Position numbers and translations under genes: made by a program
Assembly (NCBI RefSeq): GCF_023856365.1
Contig: NC_064544.1
Span: forward strand, 27,251,920-27,315,919
Reading direction: 5' to 3'
Source of the DNA: Brienomyrus brachyistius
Taxonomy: Eukaryota; Chordata; Actinopteri; Osteoglossiformes; Mormyridae
DNA: 64,000 bases
The notes under the pieces: generated by a model
What the model was told of the DNA's origin: nothing
The model's input: the letters and a program-made list of their open reading frames with translations, nothing else
Databases searched by the model: none
In this document: positions 33,870 through 44,649 of the stretch, one piece after another
Layout of the letters: each line of letters starts with the position of its first letter
Numbering within the stretch: position 1 is the stretch's first letter

Positions 33870-36129
33870 TTTCCTTCTTTGACTGTTTGCTCCCAATCTT
33901 GTGTCTGTGGAAACAGATACGGACTTCAGATTGTCTAAATGACCTGGTTATATATCACATAGAGGTAATGACCTGATGAATGAACTGCTGTGAATGTTGT
34001 CTTTTAAATAAAACTTGCATTTTAATAGGTTAATAACCAAGACCTTATCTGTAATGCTTAACTATGCAAAACTTATCAAAATCAACGATTTTTGAAATAA
34101 TCAGATGTTTCTTCAGTACAGGTTATTTATATTCTAGCACAGAATGTATAAAAGATCCATAAATTTCACAATAACTAATTAACAAACAAACAATTGCCCA
34201 GTACAGCATTTCAGTCTGGAACCTATACTGAGAACTACTAGACACCAGAAGGCACTGGGAATAAGACCAAGACAAATTCACCTGTGACAGGAAACCAAAA
34301 TTCCCAGTTTATGTAGCTTTAATGGTGCTGTAACCATTCACCACTGTCATTCATGGGTGAAAATTTCTCACAGTCATGGCTCTGGAAACTACCTCCTGAT
34401 CCTGGATTGTTGTTTAATGAATGTAGCTTCTCTGGGGATTAGGATCGTACACCAGCTATTGCATGTACATGTTATCTGCACCTCAACACAATTCTATACC
34501 CTTTCATGGCTATTTCTGCCTACATTACCATTTTCAAAAGCAGTAGAGTGTTCAGCTGAGTTACTGAGCTTTGGTATTATGCAGCAGTAATTAATTATCT
34601 ATATTAACTAATATTCAGTGCTGGGAGCAGATCAATATCCAGTAGTTCACAGTGCAGGTACTGTATTGTATAACAATAGCAGCACCAGCCCATGGTTTTC
34701 CGCACTTCAAGCACTGATTATATTATACCGATAAACTCCTGCAAAACTTTATAGATGCCTGTGCATTATCACTCAGCACCATGTGACATAATGCAGTACA
34801 GCTCAGGACAAGGATGGAAAGCTGACAGAATCTGAAATTCACATTTAACTAAAGTATCCCATAAACATCTTTGCTGTTTGTGCATTTAAATTATTTATGC
34901 TTCCTCACTTTTCAATTAACCAATAAATAACTCTAATGTGTTTAATAAAAATGTAAACAGACAACAAACAGCACTAGGAAGAATCGGTGTGTTGTAAGGA
35001 AAATACACAACTCTGAGGGATTTTCAATAATTTATGTCAAATTTTAGTTTTCTGTAAAAATGCGATATTCACATGGACAGATAATGGAAAGCTCAGTAAA
35101 TATTTCAGTTTACAGTGTTTATTAGCAAATGGCCTTTACCTGCAAACCACTGCTTACCATACAGTGTATAATAATATGGTATTATAATACCACTGCTTAC
35201 CATACAGTGTATAATAATACTGTATAATAATACCACTGCTTACCATATAATAATATGGTATGATAACATTGGTGTCTCACATGCCCTCCAAGCTGAATAG
35301 TTTACTGCGTTGCTTTAAATTTTAGATATTTTCTTGTTTCTAGAGAAGCAACAGCCCTTCGACTGTGACAGAATTTTCAACCCCATTAAAGCTTTGACCA
35401 TCAGATGAACAAGAGATTTGTAATGGCATGAAAATCAGTAATGGCATTGACAGTGTTGAAAAAAGTGGTTTTCAAAGCACCAACACCAACAAATAATGAC
35501 AAAATCACATGACTAATTATTATGTATGTGCTAATTAATTTTTTCTTTTTTTACTATTTTTTAATTACTAAGGAAAATTAATGTTTTACACCCTGTTATC
35601 AACATGCTGTATATAATAAAAATCTTACCTGTTGTAATTCGAAGTGTATCATTCACCGAATGTAAAGCTGGAAACATAAAATCATTACAAACACATTAGG
35701 AATGAATGATTTCAAAAGCAAGGTTCCTGTTGCTGTGAGAGAACATGGATTTTGCTAGAACTAAAGAACGGGAAAGGTGATACATTCCTGGGAGGTATTA
35801 AGGTGGAGTCTGTATGAAAAGTGATTTATCAAAACAAGAAAAACACAATGAATTGTTTGAATTTCACGGAATAAAAGACTGGATAAGTGACCCTTTTCAT
35901 GCAGACACCTACCAGTTTGGGATGGAAATAAAAGGTTCCACAGTGTTTCCTAGTTGTGTGCATGTTAAAATTTTCTAAACTTAAGTGCAGTCACCATATC
36001 AGACTGTGATACACCTGTCAGGTGGGTTCAGCCAATGAGCTTCCACGTTGCTGTGGAGTTTGAGCATTCAGATGAATGTAATAGAAACTGAAGATATGTC
36101 TGTGCCAAACTGCTACACAACAGAGCACT
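33870..36129. other. 5' spacer of receptor 5
   Basis: No gene seen. It carries the standard upstream spacer and a local triplication at about 35147-35265. Confidence 0.6.
35147..35265. repeat. Local tandem triplication, ~43-bp unit
   Basis: CCACTGCTTACCATA followed by an ATAATAAT-rich piece occurs three times in a row (starts near 35147, 35190 and 35233). The other units have it once, so this is a unit-specific expansion. Confidence 0.85.
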
Positions 36130-36320
36130 GTGGAACTAACCAAGGGAGAGGAGGAGGAGAGGGCAGAGGCAGAGGAAGAGCAGGAGGAAGAGCTCAACCA
36201 AGAAGACAAACAGTACTGAAGGAAATTCAGGCTACAGCAGTTAACCATGTCATCACACATGACTTGAGCATGAGAGAGGCAGGTCAACGTGTGCAGCTCA
36301 GGACAAGGATGGAAAGCTGA
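36130..36320 (+). pseudogene. Transposase HTH relic, best preserved copy
   Basis: The longest uninterrupted version: GRGGGEGRGRGRAGGRAQPR, then VLKEIQATAVNHVITHD and SMREAGQRVQ in one frame before a stop. The pattern fits the N-terminal DNA-binding part of an IS630/Tc1-like transposase of the kind common in fish. No catalytic domain follows. Confidence 0.5.
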
Positions 36321-36924
36321 CAAAATCTGAAATTCACATTTGTTTAAAGTATCTCATAAATGTAATGTTCATGTTATGTTTTATAGTGGCTTCCATAAAA
36401 TGATGTTTTAGAAATGGATACAGGTGAGGTACCTGCTCCATTGTTGCACTTTATGTAAAGTTCTCTAATTCCTCATTGAAGGTCCTTCTATGAAGTATCC
36501 TTGCTGACTGTTACATATACAGTAAAGGAAATATTCCGTGTTCTTACAGAGTATAAAGACATGACCTCCCAAGGAATGGGAGGCAGCTACCAGAATGTCC
36601 TTGACATGAGGTGTAGAGAGATGTTTAAAAAATGTTTTTGAATTCTACACTGAGCTGTTTCTCAGAAGTGTTATTCAGAACATTTGATATAAACTTTTAA
36701 TGTGTTATTAATGTCTTGATGGTCATGAATAAGTCCACAATGGATTCTGATGTTAGATCTGACATGGAATACTGAGGACAGCCTCAGCTGGTAGCTGGAA
36801 GCATATTCAATGACAGTGTTTTCCAAATGATCACAAGAGATTTCAGTTTTGAGAATTGTGTCTAAACTACAGAACTGGGTGTAGTGTTATAAGAGTGTTA
36901 TAAAATTGCAAAGTCCAAAGCAGA

Positions 36925-38480
36925 ATATATGTCAGTAATTTTACGGAATTGGTTAAAGATCTTGGCCCAGTTTCTCGAAACCCTCTTAACGCAACATTGT
37001 TTGTAAGTTCTACCTCTCCGTAGATATTTTGAAATACTGGACTCCAGTGATTTGATCCAAGCCAGCGGAGGTTGACTCAGAACCATTGAGAACCTGTAGA
37101 TAACTTTGGGCAAGATTATCATTTTGCTTGTTGCTACTCTTCCCAAAAGTGATGTGGGCAGATTATTCCACCGTTCAAGGTCATCTTCTGTCTTTTTAAG
37201 CAGAGGACTGTGATTTAATCGTGTCAGATCTGACAGCCTGGCAGAAATGTTAATACCCAGTATCTAAGGACCCCAGATTGAAGTGGGATAGTTATATTGA
37301 ACCGGAAGTCACAGGATATTGGAAGAATAATTGACTTGTTCTAATTAACAGAGTAATCTGAGATGGAGGAGAACTTATTTATGAGTCTTATAGTCTCAGA
37401 AAGAGAACCCTGTGTATTTTGAAGAAAAAGTAATACATTGTCTGCATAAAGATTAATTTTATGGGTTATATTTGCTGTTTGAATACCTTTGATATTATTA
37501 CGATATTATATATAGTGATGGAGAAAGTGGACAAACTTGCCTAGTGCCCCTTCTGAGAATGAAGGTTGGGGAGATGTTGGTCAATCGTTTTTACGTAGGC
37601 TTTAGGTGAACTGCATAAAATTTTAATCCAGGTTACAAAGTTCTTTCTAAATCCAAATTTTAGTTTGGTTGGCAGTAGAAATTTCCAGTTTACCCTGTCG
37701 AATGCCTTTTCTGCATCCAATGAGAAGATTATGGCTTCCGTATTTTGAATGTTGCAGTAGTCTATTATGCTAATTAGTCTCCTCATGTTGTTAGTGGACT
37801 GCCTGCCTGTAATGAACCCCGTTTGGTCCGGATGTATTATATAAGGTGTTACTTTTTCAATTCTACTAGCCAGTGCCTTGCTGATGATTTTAAGATCTGC
37901 ATTTATGAGTGTCACCCCTTCAAACCATCCAGCTTGGTCGATCCAATAAAGATCGTTCTAACCTGCAATTCTGGGTCCGTGTTTCCCTTTGAGGGATCAC
38001 CTGACAATGAGTGATATTGGTTGATAGCTAGATGGGAGAGCAGGGACTTTGTCAGGTTTGAGGAGCAGGTTAATATCTGCACAATTCCTATTTGGAGGAA
38101 TGCTGCGAGTTTCTATGAATTTCTATAACCATTGTATGGAATAATGGTGCTAGCAGAGGCCAAATTGTTTTGTAGAATTCTACTGGAAATCCATCTGGAC
38201 CTGGGGCTTTCCCGTCAGGCATACATTGTAGTGCATCGTGAAGTTCCGCTATTGAGAGAGGTAACGCTAATGCCGTTATTTGTTCATTATTTAATTTCAG
38301 TAGGTCGATGTTGTTCAAGAACTCTTCTATTTCAGAATTTATTTGATTAATATTAGGTGAGTATAATTTTTATAGAAGTCCCTAAATATCCCATTTATCT
38401 CTCCTGGGCTATGAGTTGCCTTCCCATTGGGGTCTGTAACTGAAGAGATTGCTACTTTTTCCTTATTCTGTTTTAGTTGA
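36925..38480 (-). pseudogene. L1-clade LINE ORF2 fragment, antisense
   Basis: Minus-strand pieces in order: DGKAPGPDGFPVEFYK and IWPLLAP (38088-38318), then INADLKIISKALASRIE, IHPDQTGFI and FSLDAEKAFDRVNWKFL (37541-37915), then LPKVIYRF and a SLESSISKYLRRG-like segment (36898-37146). These are reverse-transcriptase domain blocks of L1-type elements, including the AEKAFDRV motif. Frameshifts separate them, and the YADD region is not readable. The left edge abuts receptor-spacer sequence at about 36925, which continues the 6310-type spacer. Confidence 0.85.
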
Positions 38481-38489
38481 TGGGTCCAG

Positions 38490-39614
38490 CCTCAACACAT
38501 CTGCAAAATGTCGCATACAGTATGTAAGAATGTAATTTCCGCTAAAGGTGGGTCCACCTCCAATTTGCACAAACACCTGAGCAATAAACATTGAGAACCC
38601 ACCCAGAGACCAAAAGAAGTTCTGAAACATGTATTGCAGAGAACATTCCAGAACCTTGTTCTCTGTCTACCCAAAACCTCTGCTTGTTTTATTTTCAAGA
38701 AATTAAAAATAAAGCAGTTCTCTGTAGAGAGGGTTGGTGAAGGAGATATAAAAAACCAAATTGATAATTTTAAGAATTGAATAATTTTAATAAACTGAAT
38801 GAAATGACTCAAATCACTAAAAAGATTTGGTTTCCACATCACTCCAGAACATGGAGAGGTCTGACGCTGGACTGTAAAGTACCCACAGGGTATTTTACTT
38901 CCCTGGTACATTTTCTTATTGACAATATAAACTGCTTGGCCAAAAAAGGTCACACTTTAAATTTTAATCAGCAAATACTTAAAAGTCAATGCCTGGATCA
39001 TTATTACAGCTCAGAAATATTAAGTAGCAATAAAGTGAAGCTGAGCACCTGAATCTCCTGAATGGCCAAGTTAAGTCATCGATGGATTTTTTTCTAGCAT
39101 GAAAAAGCCAAGATTTATTAGGCTTCAATTGTGAAAAAAGGTTGAATGAGGAATCATTGTGCAATTTTCTCACTACGGGGTTTTGACCTCTTTCTCTGAA
39201 GAAGACTTTATGGAGGGGTTCAACTCACCTGTCATCAATACAAGATCTCGGCAAGAAATATAGATGAAAATAAATGTTAAGATGTTGCATAAGCTCATGG
39301 AAACAATGCCATGATGAATGAGCGCCATAATGAAAGCTAATGGCAGTCCAAGGATTTTGCATTGTCCTCACAGTGTATCTCAAAATATTGACGATGTTGC
39401 AGGGACTTCTCATTTGGGCGGCATTCACTGTCAATTATTGCTTGGAAAAATGGTTTAAGAGTTGTCAGTTAAGGATTTCATTTTACAGGTGAATTGTAGT
39501 ATTATGTTGCAGCATAGTGACAAATGCATACAGTATGCTGTTTTGACAACTTAAATACTTTTGAAAGTCAAAGCAAATGAGAAAAACTTAACTATGTGAA
39601 TTATCATACTTGGA
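38490..39614. other. Spacer with a second Tc1/mariner-like relic
   Basis: No gene seen. 38905-39180 is a decayed copy of the repeat at 26064-26395. 39420-39610 is the standard receptor 3' module. The frame at 38492-38953 (minus) has no recognisable domain. Confidence 0.5.
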
Positions 39615-41610
39615 CAAAAATGCGGCAAGTAGCTCTAGACAGCGGACTCCCTTACGGTGTGCTGTCTTGGCTGCCCGAAGTGTCCAAGACACCAGCTGCA
39701 GCGAGCAGGAGGAAAAAGAGGCGGAAGAGCCGAAGACAGGAAGATGCTCCGGAGGTGTTCTTAGGGGCCGTCTGTCTCCGCTGTCTGCCGTGCTGCGTGC
39801 CGGGAGGACTGCCTACCAGTACTTAATCTGGCAGTGTTTGCTTCAGCCGCTTCACAGCAGCTGCCGCTGTGCTGCCAGGATCAGCAGCTTGCCCCTTTCC
39901 CGGGACGCGCCTGGCCCTTAATGGGGCCAGCTCCATTTCGGATACTATCCCACGGGTTCCCCAGTTCCTGAACCGGGCAGTGCCTGCTGCCAAGGCATAA
40001 GCCCCTGCAGCGCCCCCTGTGGTTCCTGTGCCTCCTGCAGCGGCCCTTGTGGTTCCTGTGCCTCCTGCAGCGCCACTCATGCCTCCTGCTTTGGCTCCGC
40101 CCACACCTGAGACCCTGAGGCCAGACGTTTCTTCATCATCCAGAGACCTTACTGGCGGGTAATGGGGGAGCCAACATTGCTGGCCTACCCAGGGGCTGCC
40201 CTGCTCCTGGGGCAGCTAAGGAGGGAATTCATGGCAATCACTCCAGCTTCTCCACCCCAGTAGCTGGATAGAGCAGAGGCGACCCTGAGGAAGCTGCTCC
40301 AGTGGAGGGAGAGGCCTGCTCCCTCAATAGGAGTAGCTGCGGTGCCTGAGGTCTCCTCTGCACCCCCCGTGGTCCCTGTGCCTCCGCCGGCACCTGATGT
40401 GCCTGTTCTGACTGACCTACTTGTCCCGGCGGCTGTAGCACGGTCCAGCGAGGCTCTGGACCCAGCGGCTGCTGCGTTGCCGCTCTCCGAGGCTGCTGAT
40501 CCGCCCAAGGCCCCTGCTGCTGCGGGTGCTGGCCCGCCTGAGGCCTCTGTTGCTGTGGCTCCTGCTGTGCCCGACGTTTTGGCTCCACCCGTCCTTGCTC
40601 TGCCCGTCTCTACTCAGCCCGTCCCTGAGGCACCTGCTCCACCCGAGGTCCCGGCACCGGCTCCACCAGTCCCTGATGCTCCTCCCTAGGCTCCTGTTAC
40701 TGCACCGGCGCCGCCACCGCCGGCTGTGCCGCCCAAGGCTCCTGCTAAGGCACCCCCTCTGTCTACTGCACCGCCCGAGGCTCCTGCACCGCCCGAGGTC
40801 CCGGCTGCGGCTCCGCCCGACTCTCCTCTGTCTCCACCTCCTGCTTCGCCCGCTCTTAATGGGCCGGCTACACCCACAGAGGCTCCAGCTCTAGTCACCC
40901 CGGATCCAGATCCAGTCTCTGTTCCCGAGGAGGTCCCAGACTATTTGACCTTCGCTTCTCCTCCGTGATGGAGGGAGAGAAGGACCTCGAATGAGACCCC
41001 TTGGGGATCGCCTGCTGCCCCTGCGGCTGCCGCATTTTGCCTGCTGAGGTTCCCTCAGGCCCCCCCATTGGTTCCCTGTCCTTTCCCTTTCTGGACCCTG
41101 GTTTCACCTACTCCTCGTCCCTTTGTGCCTTCTGGTCTCTTTGTGCCCCCCGTGTTCATTCCTGGTCCTTTTGTCCCATCATTTTCCCCCTCCTTGGGTT
41201 CTGTGTTCCCATTTTTGGCGCCCCTGTGTCTGTCTGCATTCCCTGTGGTTTGTCGTTTCTTGTTTGAGCTGGTGTCTTTCTGCCTGTTTTGTGTGTCGAT
41301 CTTGTTCCCTGTGTCCGGTTGATGTTCTTGGTTTTGTTTTCCCCAGGTCCTGTCCCGGTCCCGTCTCATTCTTTGCTTCCCTGGGGTGCGCCCAGTGTGC
41401 GCGTCTTTGGGGGGGGTTCTGTCATGACCCACTCGTCCGTTCCTCCTGTGTGCCACACTCCCCTTGTTAACCCCGTGTGGATTCCCCATGTTGACCAGCT
41501 GTTTTGAATTGTCTTTTTTAGTTCGGTGTATTTAAGTCCACGTCAGAGTTTGTTTCCCCAGGTCTGTCATTGTAGTGTCAACCTGTGTTTGCCTGCCGTG
41601 CCGTTTATAA
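39615..41610 (+). mobile_element. Decayed proline-rich LTR element, 5' LTR missing
   Basis: This is a GC-rich island in AT-rich DNA. A basic start (RRKKRRKSRRQ at about 39715) is followed by a proline-rich reading with stops. At 40150-40173 it spells YWRVMGEP, followed by LLLGQLRREFMAITPASP and LRKLLQWRERP, matching the order and spacing of the intact element at 55528. A G-tract precedes TGTCATGACCC at 41420, which starts a diverged 3' LTR with TATTTAAGTCC. No protease, reverse transcriptase or integrase is visible. It interrupts the receptor 3' spacer, which resumes near 41655. Confidence 0.75.
41420..41610 (+). repeat. 3' LTR of the decayed proline-rich element
   Basis: Begins TGTCATGACCCACTCGTCCG just after a G-tract (polypurine-tract-like) and keeps GTGTGCCACACTCCCC, CCAGCTGTTT, GGTGTATTTAAGTCC and GTCTGTCATTG. 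All of these have counterparts in the 55528 LTR. It is truncated before the polyadenylation part. Confidence 0.7.
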
Positions 41611-41654
41611 AATTTATAAAATATTTTTATTGATGGTAAAAACAGCAAGACTTA

Positions 41655-42370
41655 AGTAACTGATAACTGAGCCAGATGAGGGCAATTGCACATGATTATT
41701 TGCTTACATGTAGTGAAACATTTTCAATTTGTGTGAAACCTTGTGAGGCTAAACACATTGTTTTGCAAATGGTAATTGTTATCTGTGAGATCTGCCAAAG
41801 CAATTGAGGAATAATGTCATTTGAATTACATGCCTCCATACATCTAACCACTTCCCATCTGCTTTTGTATGAGACAAAAGAAATCTAAACACGTCTGTGA
41901 ACACCGATGGAGGAAGGCAGATTTAGCATATCAGCAATCTGAATGCTTCAGACTGATTTATCCTTCTTTATTCTTGCATTTTGCTCTAAATGAAATTAAT
42001 GAAAATGTGTTAAATGAAGAGATTTTCTCACATTATTCGTTATTTACTTTCGCTGACAGATATTACTTTAGAAAGGTACAGTATGACTGAAAGTCTTCAC
42101 ATTTAAATTTTCTGTCACTTGTTAGACATTATTCAAAATTGGTTTGCAAATGTATTGCCTCCAACACACCTGCCAACTAGTCTCAGCTTACAGCTGATAT
42201 TAATGATCCTTCTTTGACTGCCATTTGCTTTCTGTCCTTGTGTCTGTGGAAAAAGACACAAACTTCAGATTGACTACATGACAGTGTTATACATCACAAA
42301 GAGGTAATGACTTGATGAATGAACTGTTGTGAATATTGTCTTTTAAATAAATCTGGCATCTAGTGTTTTC
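41655..42370. other. Receptor unit with its coding exon deleted
   Basis: The left part (to about 42205) is the 3' flank found downstream of the other receptors, ending CAGCTGATATTAATGA. The next bases, TCCTTCTTTGACTG..., are the 5' UTR that normally lies right before the ATG, followed by the acceptor-like TGTCTGTGGAAAAAG. The whole coding exon and its close 3' flank are missing between them. Confidence 0.8.
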
Positions 42371-42560
42371 TGGGGGGTATTCCATGAAAATAACAAAAGA
42401 AAGCCAGACTTTCCCAGAAAAGTCTGACTCAAACTATTGTCATCTCTAAACTTAGCCTCCACTAACGCAGTTCAGTTTTAACTAATCAAGACTCATACAA
42501 GACAGACTTGCATAGTCTCATTTAGTGCGCACACCCGAGATATTTAAGAAGCCCAAATGA

Positions 42561-42757
42561 ATGGATGAAGGACAGATCGATCAAATGAGTTGGAAATCGT
42601 GTATAATGAGAGCGGTGTTTTTAACTGCTGCAGAACAAATGCTGCTGATGGAGCTGTATGAAAAATACAAAGACGTAATCATTACAAAAGGCAATACTGT
42701 GGCCATAAATACAGCCAGGGAGTTGACTTGGCAAAGGATTGCTGACAGACTAAATGC
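42561..42757 (+). pseudogene. Myb/SANT-like DNA-binding first exon (Harbinger accessory protein type)
   Basis: About 65 codons from ATG. The segment FLTAAEQMLLMELYEKYKD, then KGNTVAINTARELTWQRIAD and LNA, follows the trihelix-like pattern of Myb/SANT proteins that partner Harbinger transposases in fish. A consensus splice donor GTAAGT starts at 42758, immediately after the LNA codons, as expected for exon 1. No downstream exon is found inside the element, where later insertions lie, so it is probably a remnant. Confidence 0.55.
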
Positions 42758-42805
42758 GTAAGTTATCTAAATGTTATTAGTGCTTAGTACTTAAAGGGTT
42801 TCATC

Positions 42806-42905
42806 ATCATACAGTGGCATAGTGGTACAGTGGTTTATGCTGTTGCCTCGCACTGCACAAGTTCCTGCTTCGATCACCATAGTCAATGGGAACCTTCTAG
42901 GCTGA
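42806..42905 (+). mobile_element. tRNA-like SINE head fragment
   Basis: GTGGCATAGTGGTACAGTGG, then GCTGTTGCCTCGCAC and GCTTCGATCAC, match the head of the same dispersed SINE type as 26395-26640. Only the head and a short piece remain. Confidence 0.5.
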
Positions 42906-43096
42906 GGTCACATGTCACTAAACTAAATATAAAAATATCTTCCTGTTCATATTATTTTAACTGATTTGTTTTTTCAATTTCAGTCAATGCATTGCACGTT
43001 TGACCTTTGCAATATGGCTATGCTTTTATTTTAATTATTTTGGAAATATTTGGAATGCTGAGACGTGATTTTTGTAGGGTTTATTGTTTTGATTAC

Positions 43097-43255
43097 GTTG
43101 CAATGTCAGCTCTGTCCAGACAAACGTCAATGGCAGACCTGGGGAAACAGACTTGAATGCAGACAGAAATATATAAGACTAAATGGCAGGAAACGTAGAA
43201 CTGCTGGCAAAACGGAAAGATTCCCACGGAACTCCTACATATGTAAATGAGCCAG
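43097..43255 (+). mobile_element. Diverged fragment of the 54668-type LTR
   Basis: CAAACGTCAATGGCAGACCT, GGGAAACAGACTTGAA, then GCAGGAAACGTAGAACTG and AAACGGAAAGATTCC follow the middle of the LTR at 54668-54947 base by base, with many substitutions. Both ends are missing. Confidence 0.65.
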
Positions 43256-43312
43256 ACTTATCGAAATAATTAAGACTTTCCATAATCCTGCTTTGTTCAA
43301 TACCCCCTAGTT

Positions 43313-43780
43313 ATTAATAACTGAAACCTTGTCTGTAATGCTTAAATATGCAAATCTTATAAAAATTTTCAAAATAATCAGATGTTTCTTCAATACGGTT
43401 TATTTTCTTTCTAGCACAGAATGTATAAAAGATCCATCAATTTCAAAATAACTAAGAAATAATAAAAAAAATATTTTTTAAATACTTTAGACTAAATTTT
43501 AATTTTCCGTGAATAAATACAATATTCACATGGACAGCTAACGGAAAGCTCAGTAAATATTTCAGCATACAGTATTTAAATTATTTACTTTTGAATAAAT
43601 AAATATATAGTTCTAATTTCTTAATTAAAATGTGAGCAAACAACAAACAGCACTATGCAATAAGTGTATTTTAAGAAGAATTAACAACTTTGAGGGATTT
43701 TAAATAATTAATACTGAATTTAAATTTACTGTGAATGAATACAATACAATACAGTGATATTTGAGAACCACCGAGTGACA
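43313..43780. other. Rearranged spacer before receptor 6
   Basis: No gene. Pieces of the 5' spacer (ATACAATATTCACATGGACA at about 43517; GTGAGCAAACAACAAACAGC at about 43632) occur out of their usual order. They join directly to the 3' end of receptor 6, so its normal 3' flank with the GATA tract is missing. Confidence 0.6.
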
Positions 43781-44641
43781 TTATTTTTCTTGCCTAGTGA
43801 CCCAGGAGTGTTTTGCAGCTGACGGTTTGCACAGTCTGGAGAAATAAAGCAGGGGATGGACCAAATTGCCATTAACTAACACAATTAAAGAAGTTATGTA
43901 TATAATACAATAGTGTTTTATGCAAAGAAACAATGGCAAGGTTATTATGATTATTATAGGAAGGAAATTGACCACAGTCATCACCAGGATGACCAAGACA
44001 GTCCAGAAAGCTCTCCTCTTCATATGATTCATTTCATCCCTCTTTCCATCTCCAGGATGTGGCTTCTTCAGGGCTCTGAGTATGGAGATGCTGCAGAAAG
44101 AGTTTATAGCGACGCACAAGATAAATACGGTTCCTGAAATGAAAAAAGGCTGAACATAAACTTTGATTACAGTTATCCCAAGTGAAAGAGACCAGATACA
44201 AGCCAAACACACTAATCTGTATCTCAGGGATTTGTGTTTCAGGTAGGTGACTGGGTGAACCACAGCCAGGTAGCGCTCCACACAGATACAGGACTGAAAC
44301 AAGGGCCGGGTGATGAGGATGAATCCAAAGATATAAAAAATAGGGGTAAACAGTGAACTATTTTTCAGAAAAAGAACAAGTATCAAACAGAATTGGAGTG
44401 AAGAAACAACAACTTCAGTGGAAGCAAGACCAAGGGAAAAGATATCAGATACCAAAGTTCCCACTTTTCTACACAACAAGAGCCTCACAATAGCAATATT
44501 AGACAGAAAACTTGCTACAGCGTCCACCAACAGAATTGCAATAATAATCAACAAAAAAAAACTTGTCTGATAACATGAGAGCGGATCAGCAGGGTCAGTG
44601 GTTCCGTTTCCTGAGGACATATTCGCTAAAGTTGTGCACAT
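43781..44641 (-). CDS. Receptor 6: divergent class A seven-transmembrane GPCR
   Basis: An intact 286-residue coding exon, the longest of the array. Both N-terminal sequons, ERY, KKPHPGDGKRDE, YNF/LP in TM6 (VVNFLP) and VHPLLYF are present. The tail continues through KHSWVTRQEK: a TGG codon here stands where receptors 1, 5 and 7 have TGA, so the extra residues reflect a single base difference. The TM2-TM3 loop is about two residues shorter (NSSLFTPIFY). The TM4-TM5 part resembles receptor 4. The 3' flank is replaced by rearranged spacer, so its polyadenylation context differs from the others. Confidence 0.87.
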   Translation of the reverse strand: MCTTLANMSSGNGTTDPADPLSCYQTSFFLLIIIAILLVDAVASFLSNIAIVRLLLCRKVGTLVSDIFSLGLASTEVVVSSLQFCLILVLFLKNSSLFTPIFYIFGFILITRPLFQSCICVERYLAVVHPVTYLKHKSLRYRLVCLACIWSLSLGITVIKVYVQPFFISGTVFILCVAINSFCSISILRALKKPHPGDGKRDEMNHMKRRAFWTVLVILVMTVVNFLPIIIIITLPLFLCIKHYCIIYITSLIVLVNGNLVHPLLYFSRLCKPSAAKHSWVTRQEK

Positions 44642-44649
44642 GGTTTCTC

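Larger units (their letters stand above)
42373..43307 (+). mobile_element. PIF/Harbinger-like DNA transposon, degraded
   Basis: The ends GGGGGTATTCCA and, in reverse complement, GGGGGTATTGAAC form short inverted repeats placed inside the receptor upstream flank, which resumes TAGTTATTAATAAC. Inside are a Myb/SANT-like exon (42561-42757), a SINE head (42806-42905) and an LTR scrap (43097-43255). There is no DDE nuclease. The family call rests on the internal exon and the terminal pattern. Confidence 0.5.

Noticed and set aside
38492..38953. 153-codon minus-strand frame
   Set aside because: No domain, no repeat family match and unusual composition; treated as chance in AT-rich spacer.
41001..41507. 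Several overlapping frames in both directions
   Set aside because: They fall in the GC-rich decayed LTR element and its 3' LTR and are not independent genes.
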